From Sipunculus nudus (Eukaryota > Annelida > Sipuncula > Golfingiida > Sipunculidae), in contig CM049307.1 in assembly GCA_026874595.1 (NCBI GenBank), positions 62,001-126,000 of the forward strand: a stretch of DNA of 64,000 nucleotides, written 5' to 3'. The translations under genes were made by a program, and so were the position numbers. The notes below the pieces were generated by a model that was not told the DNA's origin, ran no database searches, and saw only the letters and a program-made list of their open reading frames with translations. This document shows, piece after piece, positions 1-11,744 of the stretch; the stretch's first letter is position 1, and each line of letters starts with the position of its first letter.

Positions 1-667
1 GCCGTAAATGATGGAGTGAGTCCGCGGCGAGCCAGGTACGTATTGTCTCAGTGGTCTAAACAGATTGAAGCTAAAACGGTATTATGCCGTATATTATGGA
101 GTGAGACCACGGCGAGTCAGGTACGTATTGTCTCAATGTTCAAAGCAGATTGAAGCTAGAACGGTATTATGCCGTATATCATGGAGAGAGACTGCGGCGA
201 GTCAGGTACGTATTGTCTCAATGTTCAAAGCAGATTGAAGCTAAAACGGTATTATGCCGTATATCATGGAGTGAGACCGCGGCGAGTCATGTAGGTATTG
301 TCTCAATGGTCAAAGCAGATTGAAGCTAAAACGGTATTGTGCCGTATATCATGGAGTGAGACCGCGTCGAGTCAGGTACGTATTGTCTTAGTGGTCAAAG
401 CAGGTTAAAACTTAAACGGTATTATGCCGTATATCATGGAGTGAGACCACGGCGAGTCAGGTACGTATTGTCTCAATGTTCAAAGCAGATTGAAGCAAAA
501 ACGGTATTACGCCGTATATAATGGAGTGAGACCACGGCAAGTCAGGTACGAATTGTCTCTGTGGTCAAAGCAGATTGAAACTAAAACGGTATTATGCCGT
601 ATATCATTGAGTGTGACCACATCGAGTCAGGTACGTATTGTCTCAATGGTCAAACAGATTGAAGCGA
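1..667. repeat. 85-bp tandem satellite, about 7.8 copies
   Basis: The landmark ACGGTATT recurs at 76, 161, 246, 331, 416, 501 and 586, an exact 85-bp spacing. The first copy is cut by the window edge, so the array probably extends to the left. Each unit carries a quasi-palindrome (ACGGTAT-T-ATGCCGT) and the block GTGAGACCACGGCGAGTCAG. Copies differ by scattered substitutions. The open frame at 490-729 runs across the repeat and has no protein features. Confidence 0.93.
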
Positions 668-1311
668 ATGAACGTTCCTGTGTGCTACACAGACAAATGT
701 ATGTCACAGTTCACCAACTCCAAGGTTGAATAACCCGTAAACTTTTGAACAAAAGCATTCCCTAACATTAGTAAATGGTCATGGCCTCCAGCCACAAGAC
801 GATTCTATAGAAACCTTAATATTAAAACACTTAACTGTGACACGGAATATTTTTTAAATTAACAGTTTATTCCTTAGATGTTATCCTATCCCTCCTATCG
901 TTATCCTATCCACACATTTCGTCAAAATCCTTTCATATCTCTCTGAGTTAAATTACAGATCGCAAACCAAAATAACGAATCACAATGAAAGCATAATAGT
1001 TCGCCACCTGGCTTAGGTTTAATAAGGTACAGGCGTTTTCGATGTGTTTTCAACAATATGACAGTGCGAATTCCTTGTTGATAAAACAAATGTAAACATG
1101 AAAGGTATGAATGTATGTGTTTATATGTGTGTGTAAGAAGGTTTCGCCTGGCTTATCATTTTTTCGTCCAGGTATTTGACATGACGATGCAGGTCTCAAA
1201 CGTATACAGGTACAACAGGTACAACTGGTTGTGTGTGGAACCAACCCTGGTTGTGTGTGGAAAGCTTTAAAACACATACTGCCTTCGAAAACCTCCTCGA
1301 ATAAAGAAAGC
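668..1311. other. Unassigned spacer
   Basis: AT-rich DNA between the satellite and the truncated LINE. A near-duplicate CAACCCTGGTTGTGTGTGGAA motif lies at about 1225-1262. I see no gene, RNA or mobile element boundary here. Confidence 0.5.
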
Positions 1312-3346
1312 TGAAAGATTGACCCTGGTAAATTTAACCATTACTTTACTTCTGTTGGAAAAAATATTAACGATAAATTTCCGAAAACAATATTTACCTG
1401 CGATCATATTGTTAACCCGAATTTGGAATCTTTTGATTTTAATTCAGTTTCGAGTCAATTTGTTTTATCACAGTTGTTGAAAGTTAACTCCAGTATGAAA
1501 GAAGATTTACTGGGAATGTCAGGATTTTTCCTTAAGATAGCCGCACCTTATATTTCAGCTCCATTAGCCCACATATTTAACATCTCACTTCAAACCGGCG
1601 AGTTTCCAGCAGATTGGAAGACCGCTAGGATCACTCCTATATACAAAGGATCTGGATGTAAGGATGATCCAAATAACTACCGACCGATCTCAGTTATAGG
1701 CCATGTGCCAAAAATAATAGAACAATTCGTTAAATCGCGCCTCATTACGTTTTTTGAAAGTAATAATCTGTTTTCGGATAAACAATTCGCTTATCTTCCT
1801 AATCGTTCAACTTCATTTGCCTTGCACAGCATAATTGACGAATGCTTAATCAGTCTTAATAACAATAATGTTACCGCTGCATGTTTCCTCGATGTAAAAA
1901 AAGGTTTTGATAGCCTTGATCACACTGTCTTACAAAAATGAGCGACTATGGCATAAAAGGTATACCGCTTATGTGGTTCGAAAACTACCTGTCTAATCAT
2001 AAGCAAGTGGTTTATTCTAATGGATTGCTTTCAGAACCACGCACCTTGGACATAGGTACCCCACAGGGCACTGTCCTTGGACCTATATTTTTCCTTTTTT
2101 ATCTAAATGATCTTCCAATGTTCCTCAGTGAGAAATGTGTCATTTATGCTGATGATATTTCAATTTATTCTTCAGCGAATTCAGCCGCTAAAGCTATAGA
2201 GTCATTACAAGTAAATCTCGGAATTGCACTTAAATGGTTTAGAGAGAATCGACTGAGTATTAATCCCCAAAAATCATCATTCATATTATTTGGCCCCAAG
2301 TCTAAAACCAATGGAAATCAACTGAACATCTCCATGGATAACATTACAGTGATGCCGGTTGAACACACAAAGCTTTTAGGTGTTATCATCGACGCTGGTC
2401 TTACATGGAAAAAACATATTCAACTGGTGTGCGACAAAATAGTATCAAAACTTGGTCTCCTTTTCAGATTAAGTAAAACCTTAGATGTCTTTAGTTTAAA
2501 CACACTTTACAATGCCTTAATTCAGAGTCACATTGATTATTGTATATCTGTCTGGGGTAATTCCACCAAAACGTATTTATTACAACTCCAAAAACTTCAA
2601 AATAGAGCTGCTAGAATCGTTACCAAACTTATGATACCAATATATCCTCTACATCATTGATTGCAACATTGGGTTGGATGAATGTTAAACAGAGATACCA
2701 ATATTTTGTTTCTTTAATGGTCTTTAAATGTTTGTCTGGTAATGTCCCTCCCTCTCTTACGCATACGTTCAACCGTGTTAATAGTGTATATAATACTCGT
2801 TTTCCTCAGGGCTTCAATTTATCATTACCTAAACCAAACAGAGAATCCTTCAAAGCAAGTCTTGCATATGCTGGTCCCATCCACTGGAATTCTTTACCTG
2901 TAAGTGTCAAATCTGCAACCAGTCTCTACCAGTTTAAATAATTGTACAAGCAATTTATGCCATATAATTTTTCATAGCTTGTTCACGGGTGCCTTTTCGT
3001 CTTTGTATTCATCACCTATATTACTGTGTCATTATGTAATATATTTATTGTGAAATCACGATCTTACATGTTTTAATTTTTAGTCAGGCCTCTTATTTAA
3101 ATTTATTTACTCAATATTCGTGTATATCATTTAAGAATTTCTTTTTTCTATGATCATTTTAAACCATAAATGTATAACTGTTTTTTATGTATGCATGTAT
3201 TTTAGTTTCAGTTCTTTCATATTTGCTTTTTTATCTGTGTACTTATCGATATCATCTAGACCAGGACCCTATTGAAAAACAGCTTTTGCTGAATAGGCTA
3301 TCCTGGTTAAATATGTATTATAAATAAATAAATAAATAAATAAACT
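1312..3346 (+). mobile_element. 5'-truncated non-LTR retrotransposon (LINE, Jockey/CR1-L2-like)
   Basis: The element contains the C-terminal part of a LINE ORF2: the connector before reverse transcriptase, most RT motifs, the thumb and the C-terminal tail, followed by an untranslated region. It ends in an (AAAT)n tail at about 3322-3345, typical of LINEs that prime on a short 3' repeat. The reading frame opens just after a stop at 1312-1314, so the 5' part, including endonuclease, is missing, as expected from incomplete reverse transcription. Target-site duplications were not identified. Clade assignment rests on motif style (NYRPIS, GTPQGTVLGP, YADD) and is not certain. Confidence 0.85.
1315..2941 (+). 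pseudogene. LINE ORF2 remnant: reverse transcriptase with two frameshifts
   Basis: Frame 1 covers about 1315-1938 and contains FNHYFTSVGKNI, PIYKGSG, NNYRPISVIG and the catalytic-region motif in altered form (FLDVKKGFDSLDH; the family usually has DF/LSKAFD). A one-base change in an A run near 1935-1939 moves the frame to 1938-2656, which carries GTPQGTVLGP and the catalytic YADD box at about 2147-2158. A second frameshift around 2630-2657 leads to 2657-2941, with the conserved LGW..VKQR and HWNSLPVSV tail. The order is continuous across the three frames, so this is one decayed gene and not three ORFs. No active product is expected. Confidence 0.88.
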
Positions 3347-3717
3347 GTTGAAGTAAGATTGGTGTATTTTTATCCGTTAAAATTCTCACACTGTGCACAA
3401 AAACTCAATGATAATTTTACTTATAATTTACTTTTAATTATAATTTAGCTGTAGTTTTTAACATTTGCAGGGGTGGCAGTAACTGTAGTGGAAATTAAAG
3501 TAACACTTGTATACCATATTTGTTCCTGATTCAGGTCAGTATGAAAAGAAAACCACGCAAGCAATTTTAAGTCAGAGTGTGTTGAATCCGTGATACAGAA
3601 TCTGTTCAGTTCATCAGAGACCGAGAACTCAGCACGCACACTACGCTCCCGAGGCAGTGGAAATCTTGCGCTTTTAAAGAAACGATATAGGTAGTTGGCC
3701 TATGGGTAAAAACAACT
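3346..3717. other. Unassigned spacer
   Basis: AT-rich sequence between the LINE tail and a MITE. No coding or RNA signal was seen. Confidence 0.4.
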
Positions 3718-4051
3718 TAGGCCAAAAAAATTTAAAGGTATGGTTCTCAGGCACCGCCCGCATCAATTTTAATCCCCCGCATCAAACATTTTTAAATCGA
3801 TTTTTAACTTACCGATTTTGAGCTGCAGCCGCTCAGGTATTTCTTTCAAGTAGATAAAATCATACAATTTCCTTTGTTATGTAGTGCTTTTGCTTGTTTA
3901 GCAAAATAAATATGTTATTATCGCGCCTTTCCTTTATCATTTGACATTTTTATTGAAACATACTAAAAAAATAAAAATAAAAAACCGCCCGCCCGCGTTG
4001 ATTTCTGAAAAAAAGTGCCTGAGAACCATCCTTTTTTTTTATTTTGGCCTT
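3718..4051. mobile_element. MITE-like element with ~36-bp inverted ends
   Basis: The left end (3718-3754) carries AGGCCAAA...GGTATGGTTCTCAGGCAC. The right end (4015-4051) carries the inverse, GTGCCTGAGAACCATCC...TTTTGGCCTTA. The interior is 260 bp and has no coding capacity. A partial second copy lies at about 36608-36787, which supports a dispersed mobile family. The superfamily cannot be assigned because no clear target duplication is visible. Confidence 0.7.
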
Positions 4052-4252
4052 ATATGTTACTTTTCAAACATTTCGAAGCGTCCCGCTTCCAATCATTCTT
4101 ATTTAACTCTCTTTTAAAGATAAGATATGCTTAAACAACAGTAGGGGGAAGGGTACCGTTAGCCCTTATTTTCGCTCCTCCTCTCGCTCCCCCACCCCAG
4201 AAAAAAATATTGTGTCAAGTGCCTGTGATTGCAGTCCTTTGTTTGTTTACAG

Positions 4253-4292
4253 AATCAATTGATTGATGCTGACGATATGAGCGTGATGGCCT
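4253..4292 (+). CDS. Possible small coding exon of an unidentified gene
   Basis: A 40-bp segment lies between a good acceptor (TTTGTTTACAG) and a strong donor (CCT|GTAAGT). Only one frame is open (NQLIDADDMSVMA). It lies just upstream of another exon-like block. If joined to the acceptor at 4320 the codon across the junction would be a stop, whereas a shift of two bases would keep it open. The exon structure is therefore uncertain. I do not recognise the protein. Confidence 0.28.
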
Positions 4293-4320
4293 GTAAGTCA
4301 CTTACTGTATTTAATTGACA

Positions 4321-4449
4321 GAGACACCGTCCCGGGGACCTTTCATGTGGCCAACAGTTCCAGATGAGTGCGGTAACGCTGACCCCGACGTGCTTGGCGG
4401 TATTCTGGACAATGTCATGGCCGGACTCGATCTATAATAGATTACCAGG
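4321..4449 (+). CDS. Possible 3' coding exon of an unidentified gene
   Basis: This is a GC- and CpG-rich block in AT-rich DNA, bounded by an acceptor (TTAATTGACAG) and a donor (ACCAG|GTACG). One frame reads GPFMWPTVPDECG, then NADPDVLGGILDNVMAGLDL, and ends in TAATAG inside the block. The composition looks like real protein, but I recognise no family. A second frame is also open throughout, so the frame is not settled. With the downstream block at 5196 it would form the 3' end of a plus-strand gene whose 5' part lies further left or outside the window. Confidence 0.33.
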
Positions 4450-5195
4450 TACGTCAAATCAAGTCAATCTACATCGAGGAGATTACCACTGATCGATAAT
4501 GCACCCAGAAAAAAAAAAACATTCAACAATAGACCGTTTTCTGGGTCATTAAAATTTTTGGACCAAACAAAGACAAAAGTAAGGTTGAATGGATACCAGT
4601 ATCAGGCTATCTTGACAAGAATATTTTTAAGTGTAATTTGACTTATAAAAAGCAGATTAAGCTTGCTCCTCCAGGGTTATGCCTATCCTTATGATAGTTC
4701 CAGGATGGTTTCAAATTTACATATATACATCGACTCACTCCCTTTCTCATTCTCCCTCTCTGTCTCAGAATTATGGCGCCTTCTTTTCAGAAAATAATTG
4801 ATTAGTCCCATAAGCTCATCAGGCTGAAATCCAGGCATTGTACAACAATTCTCGAGAAACCTTATGAAGCTGTGATTTCCAGTCTTATACTTAGTTTTAA
4901 GCTTAACGCTTAAGGAGCTTCCATTTTAAATATTGTCAAGTATAAAGGAGTTAAATCTTGATATGAAACGCGTATAACACATATACTTGTTGGCAAATTC
5001 AAACATTTATTTAATATATCCTACAAAAGTGAAGTGTTTAATGAGAAAAAGACTTAAGAGATAGGACTGTACAAAACAGATTTGTGTTTAGGTTGGCTGG
5101 CAACCGATGGTTAGGGGGGACCATGCATAGACGAATAAGAAACATGTTATACATATTCAATTTTCTATGAAAAAAAATAACTTTTTTTTATTCCA

Positions 5196-5275
5196 GGACC
5201 GTGGACTGTGAACTCGATACTATTATTTGAGCTATCGTAACTGAATAAATTGTATCACTTCAATAATTACAAGTC
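5196..5275 (+). other. Possible 3'UTR exon with polyadenylation signal
   Basis: A long polypyrimidine tract and acceptor (TTTTTTTTATTCCAG) precede this block, which contains AATAAA at about 5244-5249. This is the arrangement expected of a last exon following a donor such as the one at 4449. No transcript evidence is available, so it stays tentative. Confidence 0.3.
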
Positions 5276-6845
5276 TGCATGGTTTGTGTTGTATTTTGAT
5301 AAACATGATTGTGTGAAGGTTGTTGGCATTGCGCGTATTGGGTGCAATGGTTTGAAGACTTGTCCATGAATAATTTTACATGAAATTAATGTATAAGAAA
5401 TTATTTAGGAAATTCTCTTTATTTAATCTCTATATTGTATATTCTTTATACATGCTAATTACTATTATACAGATTGTAAGATGACTGCAAAATATAAAGA
5501 GCTTGCGAGAGGAAATATTTAAAGTGGATTTTGTTTATGGATCACATACTGCTCTTTTCCGTTATATTGACTTGGTCATTATATAAATATAAATCTGGTG
5601 CAGTATATATGTACATTATGTACAGCACGTCATACAACTGTATTAACTTTCATTCCCAGATTTGCCATTTGTTCATTTTATTTTGTTTGGATTCCTCTGT
5701 TTGTGCAAGGAATGTCTTGAAGCAAAAAAAAAATGTTGTGGTGAGATTTTGTGTCACTACCGTACTCCTCAATTCGGTCTTCTCATTTTGGTAATTTATT
5801 TGACCCTCTTCCTTTTAATATTGCCCATTGTAAACTTTAAATGTATTAGTTTACATCAAATTCATAAACCACTAATGAACAGTGAACGTTGCAAATTTTT
5901 TTTTTCTGCCTGAAAAAAAGATTATGAAATGTCATTATGAGTAAAACAGACCCCCAACTCGAGACGAACCTGCCGTATCATTTTTTTCTCATAGGAAAGG
6001 TGTGAAGAGTCAGGGTGTGTGTGCTCGGCAGATTCGCTTAAACATTTGATGTGAATTCAGGTTTATTTAAGCGTGCACGATTATTTCCTGGATGCAGTAG
6101 TATCAGCAATTGACTGAAATAAAAGAACCGCAGGATTTTATTTCGTTGGTGTTTTCATGTGTACAATTAGTTGGAAGGACATTATACAGGACTGGAGACG
6201 GCAGGTGTGTACCAAACATCGGTCATTTCTCCAAGGGGAAGGTCAGATCTCTGTCAGCGTTCACGAAAACATCGGTACACTTACTTGGGAGTTACACATG
6301 CACATGGGGATTTTTCCCCGGTGAATCATTGCCTGAAAATAGAATTGACTGAATGACAATATTGCATTTTATAAAATATTTATAATTGTTAAAACGTTCC
6401 TACACTTCTACCCTTTTATTTCTCCTTTAAAATACAGTAAAATTAGAATTTCTACATGTATAAAACTAATATAATATTTAATCTAGGACGTTATCTATTA
6501 TGCAATCACTGGAGTGAGGATGTGATTTAGATTCGTCACCATAACGTCAGGTGGTCCTGTTCTCTCCTTATCACGCGTCAAATGATTCATTTGCCGTGAT
6601 ATTCGACCTTTTTTTTGTTTTCCCGTGGTGGGCAGTGAGAAATATGGCATGTGGCATAACGGTTTGTCAATATAGGTTCATAAGCTCAGTTTAAGATAAA
6701 CATGATAAATACGTAAGGGAAGCGTGCGATATAAACATGAAAACAATATTAAATCAATTCTTTTAGTCATATAATTTAAGTTCCAAATTACAGTACGATC
6801 CTGCCTGACGAGAACCCAAGAATCTACGCCACTCTACAAACACGA
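5276..6845. other. Intergenic stretch, nothing identified
   Basis: Mostly AT-rich DNA. Open frames at 5531-5913 and 6110-6356 are short, overlapping and low-complexity, and no domain or splice support was seen. Confidence 0.4.
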
Positions 6846-7297
6846 CCACCAGGCTAACATTACCATCAGGCTAACACGGCCACTCTGTTTACACAACCAT
6901 CAGGCTAACACGGCCACCCTGCTGACACAATCACCAGGCTAACACGACCACTCTACTAACACAATCTCCAGGCTAACACGGCCACTCTGCTACCACAACC
7001 ACCAGGCTAACACGGCCACCCTGCTGACACAATCTCCAGGCTAACACGGCCACTCTGCTACCACAACCACCAGGCTAACACGGCCACTCTCTCAACACAA
7101 CCACAAGGCTAACATGGCCACTCTGTCAACACAACCACAGGACTTACACAACCACCAGGCTGTCACGGCCACTAGGCTAACACGGCCACTCTGCTACCAC
7201 AACCACCAGGCTAACACGGCCACTCTGCTACCACAACCACCAGGCTTACACGGCCATTCTACTAACACAACTATCAGGCTTACATGGTCATGTTTAT
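6846..7297. repeat. 34-bp minisatellite (~13 copies)
   Basis: The block CCAGGCTAACACGGCCAC recurs every 34 bp (for example AGGCTAAC at 6868, 6902 and 6936). Copies differ mainly in an alternating CTGCTACCACAACCAC or CTGCTGACACAATC segment. The stop-free frame at 7114-7299 is a by-product of the repeat. Confidence 0.9.
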
Positions 7298-8099
7298 AAG
7301 TCCGACAGGTGGTCATATGAATCTGGTTTTACCATTTATGTTCCAGAGGAAAAAGGATTTTCAAAGACCATTTAATCAAAGTGTAAAAGTTTTATCAGCA
7401 AAAATTTCATTACCTCAGTAAATAATAATATGTTAGCTTACTATATAGAAGAAAAAGAAAAAAAAAAGAAAAAAAAAAAACAAAAACAGAAGCACTCACT
7501 GAGCGCATTCCTCCGCCAATGTCTTAATTGACCCTCAGATACACCTGCCCCTAAATTTGATATATCCGCCGTAAGAGAAAGGCAGTTTTGAAACCCTTAA
7601 CAAAATTTTATTAAAATCCAAAGAAAAATTTTGGCGATATTGACGATAGACGCCTTTTAGAGCCCGGATGGGCCGCGTGGCGGAACGCAAGCCAACTACT
7701 GGTATATCGTCTTTCGTGTTTCTCCAGGCTTCTAACTTACGGCATGATGTATTGATACTTGAACAGGACTGACGACATGACTATGCATTCAGGACTTCTT
7801 TTATGAAAAATATTTAAGAAAGCCATGCAAATTAATAAAAACTGTATTTACCTTCCTGACATGTAACGGAAACTTAAATAATTTCGTCTAGTGGTTCGCT
7901 AGTCGAATGGTTACAAGGATAATGCACTGCCGATAAGTGGACCCGTGAAAAAAATTAGTTGAGGACTTTGGACAGTTTTTTTTTAAATTATTAAGATGAG
8001 ATGTTCAGTGGCTGACATTATCTTTACCGAAAATATGGGTGAATTTGAACATAAATATAATAAAAGGAGTAGTGAGACCTTGGATAGATTTGTTGGGTT
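7298..8099. other. Spacer with an A-rich tract
   Basis: An A-rich low-complexity run occupies about 7447-7490. The rest has no recognisable gene or element. Confidence 0.4.
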
Positions 8100-9640
8100 T
8101 CTGAAGATGATGTGAAAAAACCGGTTTCTAATTCGAATTCTAAGTACTGTGACCTACTCTGATACAGATCTTCTGCCAGCCATTTCATTGAAGTAGTGTT
8201 TATATGTTATGTTACAAGTTGTGACCCGCATCTTCAACATCTCGCTGAAACAGGGTCATTTTCAAGAATATTTGAAATGCTCTTATGTTAGACATTTGAT
8301 TAAAAAAGTCGGATTAGATCGCGAATTGAAGAACTATAGGCCAGTGAGCGATCTTTCATATATTTCATAATTAGTAGACACTGCAGTCACAGACCAATAT
8401 GTGCTATACCTTCAAAAGAATATTCAGATGCCGGAGAGGAAGGCAGCCTACAGGAGAAGCCATGGTACTGAGACAATATCATTACGTGTGCACTTGGGCA
8501 TTTGAATAGTATGGATGCTAAAAGGATTTCGCTTTTATTACTTCTGTATCTTAGTGCTGCTCTTGATACAATAGATATGGATATTTTATCTTAGATTTTT
8601 CATCATAAATTCAAAATTGGTGGGACAGTTGCTCACTGGTTTAGGGAATATCTTACTGACCGTAACCAGCGAGTACTCATTGATGGTATTTTATCAAGCA
8701 AATTTAAGATGTGTTTTGGTGTTCCCCAAGGAAGTCTAGAAGGACCAGTATTTTTTTTTGTCATATTTATCTTCCCTATATGTCCTTATTCAAATGTACC
8801 TTCCGGATATTGGTGGTTTTGCAGATGACAATCAGTTATATTTAAAATTTAGGTCTATAGGTGATGATGAGATCAAAGCTTTTGGGGAAATGATATCCTG
8901 TGTTAGTGTGGTGAGGGAGTTGATGCTAACAAAAATTAAACATCAATGACAATAAGACAGAAATTATACTCTTTGGAAGAAGGCAACAGCTTCGTAAACT
9001 TAAATGAGCGAAATAAACGTGGATGGTGTCTCGTTAAAAGAGGTTAAGGTGCGTGATTTAGGTGTGTAGTAAACGTTTTTATCAACTATATATAGACTGA
9101 GGCAGATTAGAAATACATTGACAATAATACTTTGTGTACGTTGGTTCATGTGTTTGTGTCCTCACACTTGTATTGGCAACTCGATTTTTTACAACTTACC
9201 AGAGAAGCAAAAAAAAAAAAGTAAATTGCTGCGATTGCAAAACGCAGCGGCTCTTCTGATTTTGCCTAAAAGTAAATTGGACAGTGCTAACGAGTGTCTA
9301 AAGACTCTATACAGATCACCGATACATGAGCGAACAGATTTTAAAATTCCTCTTGTAGTGTATAAAAATAAATAAGAAATGTTGGCATCATACCAAAGTG
9401 AACTGATAAAGGAGAAGACAAGTAAAAGAACTCTTCCATCAGATTTAAGGGATCTGCTTTACATTTCTTTAACAAACACCGAAACTTACGATAAGCGTGC
9501 TTTTACGTATGCAGCACTAACTGTAACTGTGTTTGCAATTGACTGCATGAGGACATTTAGACAATTGGCTCTATAGCCATTTTCAAAAAGAGCTTAAAAA
9601 CCTATTATTTAAGGAGAGTGTTTAACTTGTTTTAATGCGC
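8100..9640 (+). pseudogene. Old, heavily mutated LINE reverse transcriptase (CR1/L2-like)
   Basis: Recognisable RT landmarks appear in order across shifting frames with internal stops: VTRIFNISLKQG (~8221), LKNYRPVSDLSYIS (~8327), a degenerate FD-type box as LSAALDTID (~8550), HWFREYLTDRNQRVLIDGI (~8640), FGVPQGSLEGP (~8716) and the YADD box as FADDNQLYLKF (~8820). A thumb/tail remnant (PIHERTDFKI, TFRQLAL) follows to about 9600. The earlier element at 1312-3346 is of similar type but far better preserved, so the two insertions differ in age. No product is expected. Confidence 0.8.
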
Positions 9641-9889
9641 ATATATTATATCTGTCATTCTATTTATATACCGTGTGTGAATGGTTTTAAATGCTCTGTA
9701 TCATGCATGGAATGTGATAATTGTGTAACGGGGTCGTATCTGACAAGGATAATGACAGAGAGAGTTGTAGTGGCGTGCTGCCACGGTCAGCGGTGAGAGT
9801 GAATTCCGGTTTTACAAGAATTATTGCAAAATACACTAAGACAGATACGGAGTGTTACGGAACCTAATATAAACAGATTACGTATGGGT

Positions 9890-10800
9890 GACTGCGCTTT
9901 AAACTTCTTTTGATCATACTGATTTACATTCTTGTTTGTGAATGACTGGTTTGATTTGCTAGTAAAGGACATTTTGTGTGTCAATAAATAATCATCAGCT
10001 AACTGAGCAGCAATGTCAAGCTATTCAGGACTTTTCTCATCGAGAAAAGTTTTAACATCTGCATTAATGCAGCGCTTAAATTCTTCAAGCAAAATCAACT
10101 GGCGCAAATTGTCATAATCTTTCATTACATTTTTAGAACTACACCAGCGATCAAAAACTGCTCTTTTGTCCTAGCAAATTCTACGTAGGTCTGAATTTCT
10201 GGCGGTAAGCCTGTGGAACTAACTCATAACCTTTTAGGATAAACCGTTTAACCAGGTCATAGTCAGCAGCAGCTTCTACTGAAAGCTCTGTATAAATTTC
10301 TCTGGCCTTGCCAGTCAATACACTTTGTAACAGCATAGTCAAATTTTCCTGAGGCCATTTTAAATTTTCAGCTACCTTCTCAAAGTATAAGAAATATTTA
10401 TCAACCTCTTTTTCTTGAAAAGGTGGGACAAAACTGTGAGTTAGGGCAGCATTAAGACTACGTTTCAAGTCTTTCTAACTCCAGTCGTTTTAACTCAACT
10501 TCTTTTTCTTTATCTAATTATAACTGTTTTAATGTTAGCTCATGTTGCATTTCCAACTTTTTCAATTCTAGTTGCATAGCAAGGCTGTCATTTTTTTATG
10601 TTTCAACTTCAGTCTCTTCAATTAAACCTTTGCTAATAAGATCTTGCATGATATTAGCAATGATATCAGGCTTTCTCTCAGTTTTTTTTCACATTTAGCC
10701 CTAAGTGTTGTCCCAAACGCAACAACTGGTCTTTTGACAACTGTTCAAGTTGATCAGGGTCCGGATCGTCAACAAATGTCTCAGGTTTGAAATCTGCCAT
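9890..10800 (-). pseudogene. Decayed gag of the LTR retrotransposon
   Basis: Translation would start at 10800 (MADFKPETFVDDPDPDQLEQ). Early frameshifts and stops follow. The best-preserved part (10468-10181) matches the Gag capsid-like region seen in many animal gypsy elements: FVPPFQEKEVDKYFLYFEKV, then LLQSVLTGKAREIY and ELVPQAYRQKF. After another frameshift the C-terminal section (9984-9890) continues until the deletion junction with the LTR end. No zinc knuckle, protease or polymerase remains. It cannot make an intact protein. Confidence 0.82.
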
Positions 10801-10946
10801 GTTAAAATGTCAAAACAATAACAAAAAAAAAAAACACTGAGATAAATCCTGTAAACAATGTACTGTAAACAATATGTAATCTGGTAAACAATGTATGATA
10901 AAACAATGTGTCCAGGTCAAGGCCTAATAAATTTGAAAACTGTTAA

Positions 10947-10969
10947 GCATCCCGACGAGAGCCCCCAAT
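10947..10969 (-). promoter_or_regulatory. Primer-binding site, proline-tRNA-like
   Basis: Just inside the 5' LTR the minus strand reads TTGGGGGCTCTCGTCGGGAT, close to the classical proline-tRNA primer-binding site and differing by a small rearrangement. Its position, a few bases from the LTR edge and before the gag start at 10800, fits the role. The tRNA identity is an inference. Confidence 0.55.
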
Positions 10970-10973
10970 TTTA

Positions 10974-11744
10974 TGTTACGGAACCTAATATAAACAGATC
11001 ACGTATGCGTGATGAACACAAATTCTGTAACGGAGATAAAAATCAGATTCTGTAACACTAGGCAGCGGGAAATGTCTAGGGGAATGAATAAAGAAGTCGG
11101 TGGTTTTTTGTTAACAAATAACTATAATTTACTCTTAAAACAAACCTTACGATACAATACACTAAATCAATACAATTATACAGTATAATTATAAAACAGC
11201 GTTATAACAACAAGTCAATACAAGAAAGATAATGGTACAGTACGTCGATACCAACACCGTCACCAAGATAAGTCCTTTAAATGTAAACTCTCGGAGAATG
11301 ACAGCCCAGTGGAAAGTTCTTGCAACAACACAGAAAGTAAACTGAAGTCCAAATGTATAAAATCCAGGAGAAAATCTTTGAAAATGTATAATTGCCGCAT
11401 TCGTCGGATAAGGTCTTAGAATCTGACACACGCTTCTGCGTCCGCTGGTATCTGCTCTGCTGTCTTCCCCCTGGTTCTAAACAACAGCCCCTTTATATAC
11501 CTTCACATCCCAAGCCGGGAATTTTCCGCTTCTCGAACAGTCTATAAGGACCCTACTCCGCAGTAAACACGCGTTTCAGGAATTCTCTAGAAAGACATCG
11601 CTGTGTATCTACACATACCAGGCTCATCACGTGACCCACGACCAAGCGTGAAAGCTCAAGGCCCACATGACAACGAGAGTTCAACCAGTACGGATTAAAC
11701 ATAAAATGTAATAAAAATACGAATTACGCCCGTGTCACATAACA
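10974..11744 (-). repeat. 5' LTR of the minus-strand retrotransposon
   Basis: The 771-bp LTR has TG...CA ends (minus-strand TGTTATGTGACAC ... GGTTCCGTAACA). A TATA-like motif (GTATATAAAGGGG on the minus strand) lies near 11490-11503. Near its 3' end it has a block (TTTGTTAACAAAAAACCAC, CTTCTTTATTCATTCCCC) almost identical to one in the solo LTR at 54.8 kb. The open frame at 11189-11431 lies entirely inside the LTR and is not a gene. Confidence 0.87.

Larger units (their letters stand above)
9853..11744 (-). mobile_element. Internally deleted LTR retrotransposon (Ty3/gypsy-like), minus strand
   Basis: On the minus strand the order is a full 5' LTR (11744-10974), a primer-binding-site-like stretch, gag from 10800, then an abrupt junction at about 9890 to the last ~38 bp of the 3' LTR (9853-9890). 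The same 26-base LTR terminus beginning TGTTACGGAACCTAATATAA is present at 9853 and 10974. The rest of gag, all of pol and most of the 3' LTR are deleted. Flanking bases share only GAG, too short to call a target duplication. The solo LTR at 54215-54987 belongs to the same family. Confidence 0.85.

Noticed and set aside
7885-7945. tRNA-like stretch (GGTTCGCTAGTCGAATGG)
   Set aside because: No matching B box, acceptor stem or cloverleaf could be folded by eye.
11189-11431. 80-codon minus-strand frame
   Set aside because: It lies fully inside the LTR and has no homology I recognise.
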